A stretch of 64,000 nt of DNA from Phoronis australis (lineage: Eukaryota; Phoronida; Phoronidae): the NCBI GenBank assembly GCA_002633005.1, contig NMRA01000040.1, positions 577,362-641,361 of the forward strand, in the 5' to 3' direction. Below, one piece after another: positions 48,301-63,300 of this stretch. A program made the position numbers and the translations under genes. The number at the start of each line of letters is the position of its first letter. The first letter of the stretch is position 1. Below the pieces are notes generated by a model that did not search any database, had not been told where the DNA came from, and was given only the letters and a program-made list of their open reading frames with translations.

Positions 48301-51300
48301 GCAAATAGTACCATGTGAGGTGGTGCTTCCTCTGCATCGTTTTCTCATGTCTGTTTGAGACGAACATGAGGTGTGCATGATGACGACCGATTTTCCCATT
48401 CAGTTCTTACCTCAATAGAAAGCAGACGATCAGAACACATTGTTTGTGCATACACATGGTCTCACCCTACTAGTTTTTGCTGAACAATTCTGACTATTAT
48501 GTGTTTACTTCCTGTCGTAGTTAGGGCAAAGTTTGAGTGGCTGATTTTGACGCTGGGTCAATGATAAAAGCCCATGTCTACCTCCTGGTATAAGACACCT
48601 GAAAAAAGGCACAACTTACAGAAAGCACACTCAAATTATCAAAGATGAAAAAATTCAATAAATGCTATGTCTTTTTGCCCTGCTACATCCATTAGCACAA
48701 TTTGAGGCCAAAAATCACCACAAAAATGCGATTTTGGTCTCTTCCTACCGACAATCACATATTCACAACTGCCCCAGTACATGAGAGGAGATAAGAATAC
48801 AAATGCTCTTGCATTTTAAGATTCCATAAATTTAGGTTGAAATATGTCATGACCTGCCAGATTTTTTGCCAATTTCCACTTGTCTAAAGGGTTTGTGCCA
48901 AAGAATTCCCCACTGAACAAGGATGTGGTTTGAAAATACCGGGAGTTCAGTATTCTTGTAGATAAGAGTAGAGGCCAAATTTCTGGACTTCATTTACTCA
49001 AAGCAACTTCAAGGAACTACTGAGTACAATTTGTGGCAATCACTTCCCATTTAGTCCTCAATATTGCTGTCAAACCTGATCTACTTCATGTTCTCCATTT
49101 TGTGGGGAGGTACAATTATGTTAGTACCATGGTCTTAGATTATGTTAGCGTATGCTAGGATGTGTGCCGAGGGTGGCCCAATATAAATACCGGTAGAGCA
49201 ATTGTGAACCATAGGTATTGCATTAGGATGTCGGTCATGTCACCACAAATTTTGAGGCGAATTATTGAGAGTCGGACTTCTTCTAACTTTGGCAACTCGC
49301 CAAAATCCAGCGACTTCTAGGTAACTTTGGATTCTTTCCAGGTTTTTAAATAAAATCGTAAGTAGGGCTTATTGTTGAGCTGCAGGTCGCTAAATCTAGC
49401 CTTGCAGTGCCATTTTTGATAGGATTCCCAAATTTACTCGATTGTAGTATGGACCAAATTGAGTTTATTATTTGGTGAAATGAAGTTTCTCCCAGTCTGT
49501 TGCTTGTCATGAAATTTGTTTTGTTTCTTTGTTCACATACTACAAGTCGCTGAGTGTGGCACTGCAGAGCGATTTCACTTTTCCTTTGAGGCTTGATTGG
49601 TGGTTTTAAACTTGATATATTCTGGTTTGAACTTGTCACAGTTGACTTGACCTTGTTATTACTGTGAAGACTAAAGGCATTTTCTCTGATCTGAAATTCA
49701 CATTAAGGCTTATAATGACGTGTTTTTTCTTTTTTATGCACCCACATATTCGATGACAAATTGCCGCCATGTCTCTGTGGTGTTCAGGTGTTCAGCATGG
49801 CTACTGCTATGCCACCTGGAGGCAATTGTAAGTTTTTGCATTTGCCTCAGTTGCATGCTGGTGAATGTGTTTTTATCAATTAGAAGTACAAAAGTCACCA
49901 TCAATAAATTTTTCACCCATGACAATTTCTGCAGTGCCTCCAATGATAATTTTAGTGATTTCGTGTCCACCTCTCTATCTTCCATATTGCTTGAAGGATA
50001 GACGTGAAATTTGGGAGATATGTTGCTGATGACAAGAGCATGACTGTTGATGATTTTCAGACAGATCCAAATACCTCTATGTCCTTTAAATGCAGTTTCA
50101 TTTGTTGCACTAAGTTCTGTGAACAATTTAACACTGATCATGTTTCTGACTGATGCTGATTATCAGAGGAATTCCAGTACTGCTCTGCAAACATTGGGCA
50201 TCTGGGTTTTCCAATATTTTGTCGTCCATGACCAATGACATGAGACCGCGTTTTTATGACGCTGAAGTCAAATTGCTGTAACTGTTGTTATTTGAACAAA
50301 ATATTAGGAACTTGTTAAACGACGACACTGTCCTTTAATTGTTGACGATAACAGTGGCCCCTAGCGATAACTTCGATGGGTTCGAATTTGTCGATTCATA
50401 CTGCACCACAGCATCGACGCTTCGCTGTGAATCCACCTGTTTTCTGTGAAATTAACTGATGTTGTTAACTTCGATCCAGGACCGAAGTCAACCGTTCATG
50501 TTCCCTTAGATGGCAGTTTTAATTTTGATGTTGGTTTTAACATCTTTCAAGTTTGGTGAAGGATCTTCATAAAATTTGATCAATACAACTTCATCCATAC
50601 GAGACCCTGAACATCAGCTGCCCATTTGTGACTGTTGCCATTGGTATATGGACATTTTTGTTAAGTCACGTTTGGTACCAGCCTCTTGAAGAATGATCAT
50701 GGTAGATGAGTTGAAGTGAACTTGACTGGCATTGAATATCGTATGAAATTGACAGCTGCAAGTTAGTGTTCTCCTAGGAGTAAGTTGCAGCCATCTTGAA
50801 ATCTACATGTATGATGTAACTGAATTGAATTTGTCAAGTTGAATGATTATTACTGGTCCCCATAGGTTATATAGTACCCTTGAAACATTTCCAAATTTGG
50901 CCAACTTGGAAAATCATAATCTCAGACATGGCTGATCGGATTCATATGAAAGTAACACATCCTATGCTTTATGCGCTGTTCTTGAAGATGCTGTGAGGAA
51001 TTGCTCTTGAATTGTTGCATCTATGCATGAGGGGCTATCATGAAATAGGACTCTTAAAAATATTCTGAAAAAATGCAAAAGCTGTGTAAAATGAAGGCGA
51101 AGTGATGGTTTACAAAACTGTAACAGTGCGTAGAAATGTTCGAAAAACTAATATTTTTGCCATTTGCTCTCATTACCCCATGCTCTCATTTCAAATTGAA
51201 GTTGTAATTAGCATTTCAAGTGCAGCAATAATTGCAAGTGCATTGCAAAGTAACTTATAGGTTGAAGCAACCAACATTTAATGGTTCATTCTGTTAAAAT

Positions 51301-54300
51301 TAAATTTACCATTATGTTACATAGGCAGATTTGGGGTGCCCGACCCCCTCTTGGCTGCTGCAAAAAAATAAAACAGTAAGAGCATAAGGAATTGACAATT
51401 AACCCCGACAATCAATATCCGGATGAGGGGGGGGGGGTGGAGGCTCACACTCCATTTTAAATGTCCGGCCCCGACAATCTGCGCAACCGCTTTCATTTTT
51501 TAAAAAATGTTTATTTTAGTTCTCCGTTTATTTTTGGAGTACATGGCTCAGAAACTCGAGCCTCGCTGACTTTAGGCTGCGTGTGCGCATCTAATCGTGC
51601 TTCGCTCAATTGCCCCAGACAAAATGTTGAGCCCCCTCCCCCTTATGGTATCCTAGATTTGCCAACTTGTTACATCAACCATGCCAAGATTATTATTTGT
51701 TCAAAAGTCTATTTTAGGAAAATTGGTGTCTGAACTAAAGTGTTTAAACATCATGAACACTGCTACATTTCTTTTCAGGAATGGATCACAAATCTTCCCA
51801 TCGGCAACTTAATGCAGTCAGCTGGAAATCACATCGGAGCCAGTTGCACTTTTATGGCGTTTAACACAGGTATGCAGTATTGCGTTGGCCATGGTGCGGC
51901 TGAAGAGAAACACTTCCTGGGTATTAGATGAGCTGATTTTTAAAGTTAACTTTGAAATATGCAGCATACATTCTTTAGCCTGTTAAATAACCACACTGCT
52001 CTGGTTGTGGTTACTGCTTTAGGCTAAACACCATTACTGTAAAATTTTTGAATTTCTCGCACAATGTGGCGGTCATGTGGAATTTTATTTTGTCAGATTT
52101 ATGAACAAAAAGAGATTCTGAAGTCTATTATAAAAATTTGGCTTCATCATTTGCATGGATTGTTAGTGATTTTTCTCATGAAATTTTTAGCCTTTGAAAA
52201 TTGAAAAAATGCAATTTTAGCAATTGCTTTTTTGCAAAATTGAGAGAGATTTTTTAGTACTAGTTTTGAACAAAGTGTTATGTTAACTTATAGGGTCATT
52301 ATTATTGCCCCAAGTTAGAATGAAACCAATCAACTTTTTTAATATTTGACTTTCTGGTACAATGTTTTATAAGGTGGTGCAAAAGGTGAGGTTCATTTTT
52401 TTTAAAAATTCCTAAGTTGCATCAAGTTAACAAAGATAATTCTGAAAACTGCAACAGAGATTACTTCCTGAATTTTAATAATTTTGTGAAAATTAATTCA
52501 AGTTATTGATATTGTTGGTTTGCTAGTTGTGTTTTTTTCATGAATTTCACTAAAACGACTTAGTTATTACTCAATGACAAATATTGAAATTTTCTCACCC
52601 TCTGTTTTTAGAAAATAAGTCATCCTTCTGAATAAATTGCATTGTTTAGGTAGTAGTGATTGAGGCAACGGTTACTGAGCTGCATTTTGAGAACCAGTTT
52701 TCTCTACTGAATAACGGGTATTAAAGTGTTTCTCAAAATCCAGGGCCACTGTAACTATTGCCCTGGTGCAGAAGTTAAGTGTTATGTCTGCATGTCCGCA
52801 AGAGATCTCTTTTTTAACTAATTAACATTTCAGACTTCCTGTTGTCTGTAAGGATGGATGCAGTGGTTTTTGCAGTCTAAAAATACTCAGTAGAATTAGT
52901 GGGAAACACAATTCAAATGTTTGCAAGGTTGTAAAACCTTCAGAGCATTACATTCTGCACACACTGCTAGTAAATTTAAGGCCCTTTCATATTGACTTAA
53001 CTCCGGTCTGAGCGGAGCGTCGACGTAAACAGCGCAGTTAACTGGACCGTTCATACTGGCTTTGGTAGTTAATGACCGTCGAAGTAAAGGGTTGGTCACG
53101 CTGACGTCATCGAAGTTATCGCAAGGTAGCGCTAAGATTTTTTTCAATGTGACAATTTGGGAACATTTATATGTGCTAAATGACGTTAAACTCATTTTAA
53201 ATCGATTGGTTATCATTAGAGCAAAAAATAAGTAGTTATTAGTGACGGCACTACTCTGTAACTGTTGACGATAACAGTGGCACCTGGCGATAACTTCGAT
53301 TGGACCGGAGTTAAGCGTTCATACTGCACCGCAGCGTCGACGCTGCGGTCTTAAGTCCACCTGTTAACTGCGAGGTTAACTGGAGCTGTTAACTGCGATC
53401 CAGGACCGGAGTCAAGCGTTCATACTGACCGCAACTCCCCAAACCATCGACGCGTCGACATTAGTATGAAAGACCCTTTAGAAATGTGATTTGAGCACTT
53501 CCTTATCTGCGCTTATACGCCCAGCATCAGAAAGCTGTAAACTGTTATTGTTATAAGCTTTGCTCAGCTTAACTGATTAGAGTCATTGGTTTCTGTCAAA
53601 ATGAATACTATTTTTTAATAAATATGAAATGAATATTATTCCGTTAGCCACAGTTTTATACGGGGAGATTTATGGGAGCAGTCAGCAGAATATGTTATGG
53701 TAATCCTGTTATTTTATTCAATAATAGATGTCAAAATTATCATTTTTCCATTTTTCAGCTGCAGTCAGATTGCTTTCCTACAAGTAATGGAAACCTTACT
53801 AATAAAAAGTGTTGTTTTATGGCATCTAAACAGTAGAAACCATGCTTGTAATGGACTAAATTATTCTTAATCTTTATTTTTGTGGAGAAATTTGACACAG
53901 TAGAATTTCAATTGTTGGCCACATTCTGTGCTAAATAAGTGAAGAATTGCAGTAACTCAATTATGAAGCTGGTTAAGTAAGCACATAATTGCCTTTGTGC
54001 ACGAATCTTGGCTGGTCTTTTTGTAAAGTGTGACGCTCATGAGTTTTCGTTCATCAGGTTTGGTTGTGACGTGGAAAGAGCACAGTAGTTTTTACCTAGA
54101 ATATTGCTTGAATGTTTGTTTATTTCAATCAGTTAACTTCTGTAGCAGCCCTTCATTGATACAAACTTGGTCGAAGACATGAGTGTACTTTTTGTTGAAA
54201 TCTTTGTATTTATGTATTTATATCTACATGAATATGTAAGTCAGATTGGATTTCTGTGTTCGACCACTGAACCCGATGGCTCAGTTAACTAGATTGTATG

Positions 54301-57300
54301 CATGGTTAGCAGAAGGTCCCGGGTCCAGTCCTGCTTGAGGCAGAAATCTTTTCAGACTTGTTTGTATTCATTAGGTCACATAATATGGTCAACAGGTGTT
54401 TGCAGGCTTGTTAAGAGAGTATGAGCGCATATATATTAAGCTGTCTAACAAAAAGTACAGTTGTGCTTTCAACCAAATTGATTTCAATCAGTAAAACACT
54501 CTGGCATGTGTTTAAAGCCCTGTGTACACACTCCGACAGGACTGTGTTCTGACAAAATACAAAGTTGTACATGAGGTCAGCCTGTGTAATAAAGTTTCCT
54601 TCAACTCAAACACAAATAATGGAAAAAATCGACATGTTTTAATTGTTCAAACACTCGCTCTAGTCCCAAAAATGTTCAAAATTTCATCTTTTGTGTTTGT
54701 TGATGACAGCTCTACAAATCATAAACTGAAATTGTCCTGTTGTTTACTTAAGTTGAAAATTTTAATAAAATGAAATTTGACTGTTTCACCATATTATTTT
54801 CTAATTTAAAGAAACTTCACCATAATCGAAAAGTTGTATATGAAGTCAAATTTGGAAAATTAGTTTGTATCCTGGACTCAGTAGTGCTAAGTTTAACTGT
54901 CCCTGTTACCTTAAGTACAGTAGTCAGTTGGTCTCTGAACATAATTAATAGTTATGTACGGTTTCTGTAGTGTTGCATGTTGTAAAGAAAGGCATTCAAC
55001 ATCCTTGGTCTGTTTGCAATGACCTCTGTGAGGTATCCTAAGTTCATAAACCAGAAAATGGCCTCTGTATGCATGGCTGTTTCTTCAACATGTGATTTTA
55101 AAAATAGTTAAACATGAAATTTGACTAGCTTGTTGTCTGTTTTTTAAATGCACTTTTAGAGGCTGCATACCACAGTGTTTGGTGTCTCTAAATGATTGGT
55201 CAAAATTTGTTAATGTCTAGTTTGTATAGGAATTGCAACTATGTCAGTAAAGCCTTTTTTGGATTCTGGCCACATGATTAAAATGATACAGTCTTAATTG
55301 TAAATCCCACCAATTTTGGGCACAATGTGGCAGATAAGTGGAATTCGTTTTTTTTTTACAAAGAAAAGCTTCATGACTAGTTTCATTTCTATGCCGTAGC
55401 TACTCTCTGACAATGTGTTGAAAAAATGTGGGCGTTCACAGCAATATTAGAATCTCTTGAAAGGAGTTGCATTTGCTCCGGACCCCTCTTTCAAAATTTT
55501 GGCGTCCTAGAAAAATAAAGAGTGGTGAAGTTTTGAAAGCATTTAAAAATGGAAGAAAACTACTAGAAGGAACATTTTGTATCAGCAAGAAATGCTGTAA
55601 ATGTAGCAGAGTGAAAAGACACAAAAGCCTTCTTCCGGATGAACACTGCATTTTTGAAACATTTTCCAAAGTAATAATAATCACACCGAGTAAATCATCT
55701 TTCATGCAACGGAATTGCACAAAGAAATAATGTTGTATTTAGCATTAGATTATTAGACTAGAAGACCAGTTGGCCCCCTGGATTCAGGCATTAAATTGTG
55801 GAAATGTTTGAGCGAATCCATCATTTGCCTCCTCCATTGACATCGCTAACGGCAGCAGCACTTCTTCAATATGGAACAAAAATAATTGAAAGTTATTACA
55901 TTGACACAAATGCTCAACATTGCATCAACTGTTCTTGGACGATATCTGCACCATACCCATCGTGCTGAGAACAAAGTAAAATTTGTTAATAAAAGTGATA
56001 ATTTTATTGAGAAATTATACACAAAATTTCATTTCACTTGTCCGTCCGTCATATTGTGCTCTAAAATGAAGATTTTTGCTGAATCATGCAATAAAAATCA
56101 CGACCATGTATTTTCACGTATTTTTCAACAGGTGCCGGTTGTCTAGGAATATTACCAATAGATGCTTCAGGAAGACAAAATCATGTACCCATCCTCTACG
56201 GCCACTCAGGTATGTTGTAACTCTGCAGTTTTGGCCTTATGTTAACTTGATATCGCTGCAACACAGACATCAGGCATAGATCCAAGCTGTGTAATTAAAT
56301 TTCCATAATGCTATGAGTGTAGCTTAACCTAATGACTCAGCACTTCCCATAGTCTGGCCATGTTGAGACATTAGATCGATGAATTGGGTAAGTTGGAAGT
56401 TGATGGCAGTTGGTTACTCAACTACTTCACAAAGCTCAACATCACATTTTAACCAGCAACATGACTAACTGATCTTAGCAAAAGTTTGCTCGTAACTTTT
56501 CAAAGACCTCGAACAAGTGTTCAAAATGTGTTTTCTCAGGCAACTCTTAAAACTGCTCGCTAATGTCAACTCAACAATCACGCTAGCGGGGTAGAGTTTC
56601 GTAGACATAAATGTCTTGCTAAGAAAGCCAGTGTGATCACAAACTTTGCTTGTAATACATGGCAATATCTTGCGAAGTCTTGCTTGTTCATGCGTTTCTG
56701 CAAGATTTTCACCTCAGCGGAATGCACGCCTGGATCAACAGTATTGATGTTCAACTAACAACTGTGTGTGTGTTCTATGTGATTGTTGCCTAGGTAACTG
56801 TCCTGCGCTGTCTAGCACCTTCACCAAATCATTGTAAAATTGAATTATATGTCATGTGTTGTGCCTGACTGGTGACATGTTACAGAGTATCTCAATTGCA
56901 AAACTGAAGCATCTGTAACCAATAAACTGTCAATAGCATTTTGGACATGGGTGAATTCAGTCGCAGTTTTTCTGGTAATTCATTGTGAGACACCTAGTAT
57001 TGAGAAATTTGAAGTGTACTACAAATGCCAACCTTGAGCAAAATAATTACGTTTTCACCGTCCAAAATTGGGTATTTTTTATGGTTATATTAAATTTAAA
57101 TTTAGTTGAATTTGTTTTTTAAATTTCAATAAAATGTTACTGTTTAAGTACAGTACTACAAGTACTACACATTGCTGGATCTTAATGAAATTAGGCGGGT
57201 GTTTACCTCTGAAGCTGACAATGGATGACGATGACTTTGAATGGATCCAGCTCCTGCTGTTCCGGTTGGTGCATTTGCTTCCTCACCAAGTAATGTGCTA

Positions 57301-60300
57301 GATCTTTATGGTATTTGGGGAACGTGTTACAATCAAGGAGACAATCTTACTCGTGAACTTGTGAGCCAAGCCCAATACTGCTGTGCCCGCTGTTGGCAAT
57401 TTTAGCATTTTGGGCTCCATTTTTGGCATATGCCTTTCTATCAGCAAAACGGTTTAAAGTATGGAAATTGAGGGATCTGTTCTCGTTACAAAAGTGTGGC
57501 CGACATTAATTTTCAGACTGATTTAAATACCGCTATGCTCCCTTATGGCAGTTCTAGTTTGTTTTGGGCCTGCCGCCGTATCCACCATGTTTGGTGAAAG
57601 ATTGTCATGGATTGGAATTTGAATACCTTTACATCCCACTAGTGGCTGTTTTTGCACCTGCCTCAATGTCTGTTCTTTAGAAAGATTCTCATGGGATTTG
57701 GTAGCTGGGTTCCTGTTAACAAGAATAAGACTCAGCAGACATATGGGTGGATCTGACTACTGCTCTGCAATTTTTTTACATTTTTGGGACTGCCTACGTA
57801 ATTACCAAGTCCAATGATGAAGCTTCATGAAATTTTGACACACGTGTTTCTATGAGAGAAAAGGCAGCACCTGTCCGCTATCTCACGGTACTGGCATGGC
57901 GTGCACCCTCTAGTGGCAATTTTAGTATTTTGGTGTCTGTCTTTTCTGCCTAACGGTTAGAAGAATCTTTATGAAATTTGACGCAGTTGTTTCTATTGAT
58001 GGAAACTTGGGTGTCATCGACTTTTATACACTTTTGTGTACTGCTACACCCCCTAGTGGCAGTTTTAGTTTTTCTGACAGTTCCGAAATGTGCCCTGCCC
58101 CCTATCATCTAGGAAGGTGAACAGGACAGGCGTTGGTTAGTGGATTGATTCAACTTCTCTAGTGCCCCCTAGTGTTAGTTTTAGCTTTCTTTGCAGAGTT
58201 CTCAATTTCTAATGGGATTGCATTTGCTAATTTCTGATGGCCAGCACTGCACTCCATTTGAATTTTCTTATGTGGTTCAGTCTAGTGCATGGAAATGTTT
58301 GCTCTTTGCAATTCGGGGTGCACACGGTTGATGCATGTCATTGCTGTGCCTTGCACTTCTACTGAAATGTTTGTAGTCTGAGTGTGTTGACTATCATCTA
58401 TTTTTCCTTCCACAGATTTCCTGTCCGACTTCCAATTTTGCCCAGTCAACGACGGTCTCCTTGCAACGGGTTCATTTGACTGCACTGTAAGTACACTTCC
58501 CTGTGTGTAATGCAAACAAAATGCATTATCTGTTGCATGTCAAGCATGTGGCATGGGACTTATGTGTTAGTGTGAAGTACCTGCAGTCTGTTGCGTGTAG
58601 CAATTAAAGCTGACGTTTCATCGTTTAAACCACAACCTCTTTTGGCTCGTCACAGCGTCAAGTTTGAATTTTGCCATGACAAGTTTGGCTTACTTGCGTC
58701 AAGATTAAAAAGTTGAGCAACGAGTTTGAAATATTAAATTAGCCATGTCCTAAGCAAATTACGACATTTTGGACTTTTGTTACCAGTTCAGTGCATTTAT
58801 TTCAAGACTTAATGTACAAACTCCGCACAGCATAGACATTGGCTTTTGAACTGTTGTTCATGAATTTTGAAATTCAAGTCGAGTTTGAATTTTCTGTCGT
58901 GGAGAATGCTGTAACCAAATCAATTCCTGCCATCAACATGCAGACAGGCATCTGTAGTGTCGCGGCGGAGTTGCATGGAAAATTTCCATTTCCATGTTTC
59001 TATGACAAGGAATATTTTAATCGAAAATTTCAGAATTGCTTATTGTGGCTTGTTTTTCTATTTTGAATAATAGCAATAGTATGTCATCAGTCAAAATAAC
59101 CAACCTTGATTCCAATAAAACTGAATACAAGAGCTACAGTACCTCATCACTACAAACAAAAGGGCAGAAACAGTGGGTGTGATATCATCAACAGAGTATA
59201 GTGTTTGTTTGCCTATTATGACTGTTCGTGGCATCATTGATTCAGTTCATGGAGTAAATATTCTTTCTATTTTTGGTGGTTCAGCCAGTCCACTGAGGCT
59301 AACATGCAAGGGATTAAAAACTTTATATGTTCAAACTGAAATGTTTTACCCAAAATGTAAAAATCAACTGTCTTCCAGTCCTTGCCTTGATATTTATAAC
59401 ACCCTGTATGCCAAAAGCTTTGTTTGTACATTAATATTCAAAGTTCACCACCCTTATTCATGATATTTTGGCACAAGTGGCCATGTATGTTTCAAATGTT
59501 ATTTACCCCTACTCAGTCTGGTCACATTGTTGGGTATGTATTGTTTGGAGTTGTACGTGTTGGTTCCATCCCTCATAGGTCAAAATCTGGAGTCTCGGTG
59601 ACTCGGTCACAGAGAACATATCGAATGCAGCCTGCAGCTTGTCTCACATTCAGCACCGTGTTGAGAATGTCGTGTGGAACCCTGTCATCGAGGGAATTCT
59701 GGCAGTCGTCAATGGGCCGTGTGTCGATGTCTTTGACGTGGAGTGTAACAAGAAACTGTTCAGTGAGTTCTGTGTTGTACAGTACGTGCCGAAAAATAAT
59801 CTAACAAAATGACCCAGAACTCCCTGTCATGTTGACTGACTGAAATGGAATTCCTGGCACTTTACTTAATGTGTTCATTTATGAGAAACACTTTTGAGTA
59901 AAACTGAGGAGCAAAATTTTTTAGAATAACATGCAAGTCAAACAGACTTAAAATTGTAGACATTGGGGTGAATTCAACTTAACCCTAACTTTTAAATGAA
60001 AATTACTATTGACAAAAATACATGAAAAACATCCAGTTTAATATGGTGCTCATGTAACAAGGGATGGCCACCTGCTACTTGTGATTGAGTGAAAAAATTC
60101 TTATAATTGGAAAATGCATCATTTCGGATATTGGCGCTTGAGTGTAACGTGATCGAGTATAAAGTAGGCTGACCCTCCGAGTATGAAGCCCTAAAATATG
60201 GTTTTCGAAGAGTTGGATGCATTTCAGGATGTGGCCACTGTCAGGAATGACAACTTTCATATTTAAAGTGTTGTCTCTTAAAGAAACGCCTTGTTATTAC

Positions 60301-63300
60301 TTTCTCTGACATTTTAGTTGCTGTATAAAACAAGCAAAACAAATGTAAATTTGTTGTCAACTTTCAATCTTTCGACTAGCTCTTGATGATCATGGAGACC
60401 AGGTTCAAGGATTCACATGGAAACAAGATGGCTGCCTAACCGCAACCACATGCAAGGATAAGAAGATCAGACTGTTTGATCCCAGGGCTGCACAGCCAAA
60501 AATTCAGGTAATATGGATGTCTTTACCAATTGTCCTCAATAGCATAACAAGTTAATGGTCATATCGGGAAGTCTAACTGTGCATGACTGATTACCTGCCT
60601 TCCGTTGTTTATGACCCCAAGTCTACTTGCCCTTTATTTGTTATTTGCCCCAAACAACATTGATGTGACCAAATGTACTCTGGCTACCCCATGGGCGAAA
60701 GTAGTTCCAACTGGGTTTCAAGCAAGTGTTGGAATCTTGGAAGATAATTGATCCTTGTGTTGAAGTCACAGAAAATAGGCAACGTGGACCACTGAATCAA
60801 TAGTGAAGAAAGATCTTATCAGATTTGCAGCACTGCTATTGTCTGGAATGTCCACTGAACAAGAGGAAGTTGTCGTAAAGTCACTGGTGGATCTGAGATA
60901 TCACAAGGGTTCTTTATGTTTTTCACTGTGAAATTCATTGGAGACAAAATGAATGTGATCCATTTGATGAGTGCCAGTTTCTTCAAGTGGACTCGGCTTT
61001 AAGTAAAAAAGTTTAATGGTTCATTTTAGTAATGTACTGACAGAAGAGGAATTTAAAATTAAAACAATCTATTTTCTCTTGGAATGGGATTTAGAAACTA
61101 AATTGATTTGTCATTGAACATGATAATTTGAAAATTAACTTGAGTTTCATCAATGAATTTACCTTCATTTTCTCTACACCCCACCTATTGGTATCATTCT
61201 ATGACTAATGAATTTCACACTAATCTAATTTTGTTGATTGAAATAAATAATCATAAATGCTGCTTCAGTGACTTTATGTATTTTTCTTTCCAGGAGGGAG
61301 ATGGCCATGCCAATTTTAAAGACTCCAGGGTCACATGGCTTGGTACATCAGACATGTTACTTTCAACAGGCTTCACCCAGGTGAGTTAAAAGTTTTTCTT
61401 TGTTGTAATTCAGCAAATGCTGCAACAGATAATTGTATAAAAATTGAGAATGTTGACCGGAACTCTTTTGTGTAGCGAGAGCATAAAAGGGTCCTAACTG
61501 TAGGTGGCGCTGCAGGTTTCTGCGTGACACAGCCTACTTCAATGAGTTTTATTGCAAAATAAGTGTTGATTGGTTCCTCCTTTTATCTTCTCAGTTTGTT
61601 CATCCAGTAACATTAGAATCGGACTGATTCAATGACAATTTATGTCCTTCAGAGTCGATCTAGAGAAGTTCGTATCTGGGACTCCAAAAACTTTGGTTCG
61701 TCGTTATCCATTAAAGATATTGATTCTGGAACTAGGTAAGTCATCGGAGTTTGGGTGTACTCATGATGTTGTAAACACTGGCATAGTTGATTTAAGTTTC
61801 TGGATTTATCGGTCGATACGTACCATTCCTCTGGTCTTTTAAAACCAAGAAATTTCCAACATCAAGATCTGATCTAGAATCGCATTTGATCAAACATGAC
61901 ATACAAGCCTATTGTGTTGGTACACAGTGCTGTGGTAGTAAGCGGGTCAGAGATTACAGTCGCACAAAGGAATCGGCAATTGAAAGTTAAATCTGATTTC
62001 TCTGAAAGTCAATAATTTTTCTTCGTTCAAAATTTTTGGTTATAGTATTTCATAAAAAACATTTCTTTTTCACGACATTTATTGAATGTTGTATGTATTG
62101 ATATTTCTTAAATATTGGGTAGCATCAGGTTCACTGTTTTCAACATAATTAATGCATTACATGTCATTGAGCTTATCACAAGAACGAAGACAATGAGAAA
62201 GCTGGACTACATAAACATTGGTTTTCCAACTTTCTCCCCTTGCCATCATTGTCAAAGTCATAATGACTTGGCTGTAACCAGAGTTCCCAATCAGCGTAAT
62301 CAGGAAACTCACCCTACAGCAAAGGAGCGTAACGTTTTGACGCGATGTGTTTGACTAGTGGGTCATCATAACACGAGGGACCTGCTACAGGTGAAAATTC
62401 AATCCAAAACCTAATTACCTTGTTAACTGAAGCGCAATTATCATCCCAGTACTGGGGCCTGTTCCAAGAAACTTACTTAAGTTTATTTTTGACTTAAGTA
62501 TGAGATTTGTCTCAATTTCCAAACTTCGAAACTTCCACACCTGGTGAGTTAATCAAAATTTAGACAAAACTTAAAGTAAAAAACTTAAGTCAAAAACTTA
62601 AGTCAAACTTAAGATGTCTTTCTTGAAACAGACTTGAGATAAATTTTAGTTTTATGTTAAATTGATTGAAATTTAAGATTTATTTTAGCTAAGTCAGTTC
62701 TCTTTGAACAAGCCCCTGGGTTCCTCATGAGTTTTCCATTTGTTGAAATGACTAGTACATGAATTCTTTTTTCTTTATAATATTTACATTTTTTATTTAA
62801 TATTGAAATGATTAGTGTTAATTGCATGAAAAATAGGAGAGTTTGTATCTTTCAGAGATTGAAGGATGAGAATGTTCTTGTTAGTACAAATGAAAATTTG
62901 TCTTAAATTATTGAGTCAACACAAAAAGCTAGACAGTGTAATAAAATATATGAAGTCTAGTGACTCGGAAGAATGCAAGCTCTGTTGTAACTGGCATCTG
63001 AATATTAATTTACTTTCAACTCTATTAATTCATTTAAATTTAAAGTTTTTTCAGAGTCATCATACCTCCTGTATTAAATTATTTTAAATTATTATTTTTA
63101 ACTGAGTTAATTTTGATTATTTTTTTCAGTGTCCTTGTACCTCTTTATGACCCGGATTCACGAATGATATTCTTGGCTGCAAAGGTAATACTTTGTACTC
63201 TTAGTGTTTATCAGTAAATTTCCACTGATGATTAGTTAACAGTTTGTAACAAAATTCTCTCAATTATGAAAATCTATACCCTGTAAAGTGTTTACATTCT

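Noticed and set aside
55467-55730. 87-codon plus-strand ORF with CxxC-like cysteines in CORO7 intron 2
   Set aside because: Opposite-strand ORF of equal length and no recognisable domain; chance is likely.
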